From positions 34,674 to 98,673 of the forward strand of contig NZ_CAFK01000085.1 in NCBI RefSeq assembly GCF_000239815.1: a stretch of 64,000 bases of DNA, given 5' to 3'. Below, piece after piece: positions 62,434 through 64,000 of the stretch (within the stretch, counting starts at the first letter, position 1; every line of letters begins with the position of its first letter). Source of the DNA: Bradyrhizobium sp. STM 3843. GTDB taxonomy: Bacteria > Pseudomonadota > Alphaproteobacteria > Rhizobiales > Xanthobacteraceae. The position numbers and the translations under genes were made by a program. The notes under the pieces were generated by a model. That model did not search any database and was not told where the DNA came from. It saw only the letters and a list, made by a program, of their open reading frames with translations.

Positions 62434-63684
62434 ATGAACAAGACGTCGAAAGGCGTGACACCGACAGGATTGAGCCGCCGGACCGTGCTGTCCGGCGCCG
62501 CCGCCGTGGGCCTAGCCGGCGTTGCACGCGCGCAGGCCCCTGGCGAGATCAAGGTCGGACTGATCGTACCGCTCTCGGGCATCTACACCCGCCCGGGGCA
62601 GGTGATGAAGATGGGCGCCGAGATGGGCCTCGAGCACATCAATGCGCAAGGCGGCGTCAAGGCACTCGGCGGCGCCAAGCTGAAGCTGGTCGTGATCGAC
62701 TGCGGCGACACCACCGAGAAAGCCAAGAACGCGGCGCAGCGGATGGTCGCGCAGGAGCCCGATCTCGTCGCCGCCACCGGCGCCTATCTCTCCTCCTTCA
62801 CGCTCGCCGTGACCGAGGTAACCGAGCGCGCCGAACTTCCCATGCTGACACTGTCCTATTCGGACCTGCTGACCGACCGCGGCTTCAAATACATCTTCCA
62901 GACCGCCGCGACCGCAAGCCGCCAGTCCGAGCTCGGCCTGCCGACGCTCATGAAGCTCGCCGAAAATGCATCGGGCAAGAAGCCGAAGACCGTGGCGATG
63001 CTGATGGACAACACCGCAACGTCTGTCGCCACAGCCAAGGCGCTCAAGGAGAAGCTGTTCGCGCAGGAAGGCCTCCAGCTCGTCGTCGAGGAGGTCTGGA
63101 CCCCGCCGCTATCAGATGCGACGCCGCTGATACAGAAGGTTCGCTCCGCGAAGCCCGATCTGCTGCTGTTCATGCCGAATGCGGTGTCCGACGCCAAGCT
63201 CGGCCTGGAGAAGATCAGCGAATTCGGCCTCGGCCAGGGCAAGATCCCGACGGTGTCCTTCAGCATCACCATTGCCGAGCCCGACATGCTCCAGAGCGTG
63301 AGCCCGGAAACCGTGCAGGGCATCATGACCATCGTCGCCAACTGGGGTTCGAAAGGCCACGAAGCCCTGATCGCCGAGCTCAAGGCCAAATACAAGGAGC
63401 CCTGGATGACGCAGAACGTCATCTCGACCTATGGCGACATGTGGCTGATGAAGGAGGCATTGGAGAAGGCCGGCAAGGCCGACCGCAATGCGGTCGCGCA
63501 GGCCTTCCGCAGCATGGATGGCGGCCCGTCGAAATATTATCCGGGTGGTCAACTCAAATTCGACGAGAAGGGCCGCCGCGTCGGCGCCGGCGTCGTCATC
63601 GTTCAATGGCAATCGGGCGTGCCTGTCACCGTTTATCCGCCCGAACTCGCGCAGGCAGAGCCGTTCTGGCCGAAAAAATCCTAA
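62434..63684 (+). CDS. ABC transporter binding protein (Leu/Ile/Val-type family), first copy
   Basis: A 416-residue type 6 (LivJ/LivK-like) binding protein. LSRRTVLSGAAAVGLAGVARA (about 13-33) is a twin-arginine signal. The mature part begins GEIKVGLIVPLSGIYTRPGQ and has the two-lobe receptor fold, with LKLVVIDCGDTTEKAKNAAQRMV and MLMDNTATSVATAKALKEKL (by position about 76-98 and 189-208). GGGAGAAAA precedes the start, 34 bp after LivF. A second, closely related copy follows after 31 bp. Confidence 0.92.
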   Translation: MNKTSKGVTPTGLSRRTVLSGAAAVGLAGVARAQAPGEIKVGLIVPLSGIYTRPGQVMKMGAEMGLEHINAQGGVKALGGAKLKLVVIDCGDTTEKAKNAAQRMVAQEPDLVAATGAYLSSFTLAVTEVTERAELPMLTLSYSDLLTDRGFKYIFQTAATASRQSELGLPTLMKLAENASGKKPKTVAMLMDNTATSVATAKALKEKLFAQEGLQLVVEEVWTPPLSDATPLIQKVRSAKPDLLLFMPNAVSDAKLGLEKISEFGLGQGKIPTVSFSITIAEPDMLQSVSPETVQGIMTIVANWGSKGHEALIAELKAKYKEPWMTQNVISTYGDMWLMKEALEKAGKADRNAVAQAFRSMDGGPSKYYPGGQLKFDEKGRRVGAGVVIVQWQSGVPVTVYPPELAQAEPFWPKKS

Positions 63685-63715
63685 ACGTCGCGCGATTTCA
63701 GGGAGGAGAATTGCC

Positions 63716-64000
63716 ATGACTGCAAAGAGCAAGATCACGATATCGAGGCGAACGCTGCTGGCCGGCGCGTCGGGCACGCTGATCGCGGCCCGCGCCTCGG
63801 CGCAGCAGCCTGCCGAGATCAAGGTCGGCCTGCTTGTGCCGATCTCCGGACTCTATGCCCGCCCAGGAACTGTGATGCGCGAGGGCGCCGAGATGGCGAT
63901 CGATCACATCAACGCGCAAGGCGGCATCAAGGCGCTCGGCGGCGCCAAGTTGAAGCTGGTCGTGCTCGATTCCGGCGATACCACGGAGAAGGCCAAGAAC
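63716..64000 (+). CDS. ABC transporter binding protein, second copy (3' truncated by window)
   Basis: The first 95 codons of a close paralogue of the preceding gene. A twin-arginine signal (ISRRTLLAGASGTLIAARASA) is followed by IKVGLLVPISGLYARPGTVM and INAQGGIKALGGAKLKLVVL-type sequence that is nearly the same as in the first copy. GGGAGGAG precedes ATG 63716. The coding frame continues past the window. Two binding proteins for one importer suggest two related ligands or recent duplication. Confidence 0.92.
   Translation, partial: MTAKSKITISRRTLLAGASGTLIAARASAQQPAEIKVGLLVPISGLYARPGTVMREGAEMAIDHINAQGGIKALGGAKLKLVVLDSGDTTEKAKN

Noticed and set aside
1..64000. CRISPR arrays, tRNA/rRNA genes, prophage, integrase or intact insertion sequences
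   Set aside because: Looked for direct repeats with regular spacers, cloverleaf-like CCA ends and transposase motifs; none were convincing.

Overview
The window looks like chromosome from a Bradyrhizobium-type alphaproteobacterium (Nitrobacteraceae, Rhizobiales). I infer this from the high GC content, the many acyl-CoA and ABC-transporter genes, the Tat signals on secreted enzymes and binding proteins, and the dispersed intergenic palindromes. One of these palindromes (11229-11276, ends GGCATGATC / GATCATGCC, core GAAAACCGGTTCCCACTTTT) matches a repeat I know to be common in Rhizobiales. I see no rRNA, tRNA, CRISPR array, prophage or intact insertion sequence. The assignment comes from reading the sequence, not from a database search.

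Layout. 1-8.3 kb: end of an unrecognised gene, a Tat-exported SMP-30/gluconolactonase-like enzyme, phosphoenolpyruvate carboxylase (ppc), a crotonase, a dienoyl-CoA-reductase-like SDR and a secreted phytase-like esterase closed by a clear terminator. 8.3-15 kb: a fatty/hydroxy-acyl-CoA block with an acyl-CoA dehydrogenase, an enoyl-CoA hydratase, an operon of PaaG-like crotonase + APH-type kinase + DUF6285 protein (resembling LvaA/LvaB), a classical SDR and a secreted alpha/beta hydrolase. 15-25 kb: small secreted protein, flavin reductase-like protein, YghU-type GST, thiolase-like protein, J-domain/TPR membrane protein, Tat-exported metallo-hydrolase, and an epoxide-hydrolase-like gene facing a TetR regulator with two overlapping operators between them. 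25-35.5 kb: an RND efflux pair in the order permease then adaptor, and three methyl-accepting chemotaxis proteins (MCPs), each with its own terminator. A broken 3' end of a fourth MCP lies at 22.7 kb.

35.7-39.5 kb: a complete four-carbon acid sugar set (ltnD-otnI-otnK on one strand, otnC divergent) predicted to convert L-threonate to dihydroxyacetone phosphate, with a 30-bp dyad in the shared promoter region. 39.9-44.2 kb: a PotABCD-like ABC importer with an RNA hairpin between the binding protein and the permeases. 44.5-52.5 kb: a MarR-like regulator divergent from a dienelactone hydrolase fused to an NTF2-like domain, then a five-gene Dpp/Opp-type importer and a secreted VOC protein.

52.9-64 kb: an OmpA-like protein without signal peptide, then a probable catabolic island. 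It holds an AHL-lactonase-like metallo-hydrolase, a carboxymuconolactone-decarboxylase-like protein, two MmgE/PrpD proteins, a 3-hydroxyisobutyrate-dehydrogenase-like enzyme and a branched-chain-type ABC importer with a fused LivM-LivG and two tandem binding proteins. The second binding protein runs off the end of the window. The substrate of this island is not evident. It and the LvaAB-like operon are the best candidates for uncharacterised pathways.
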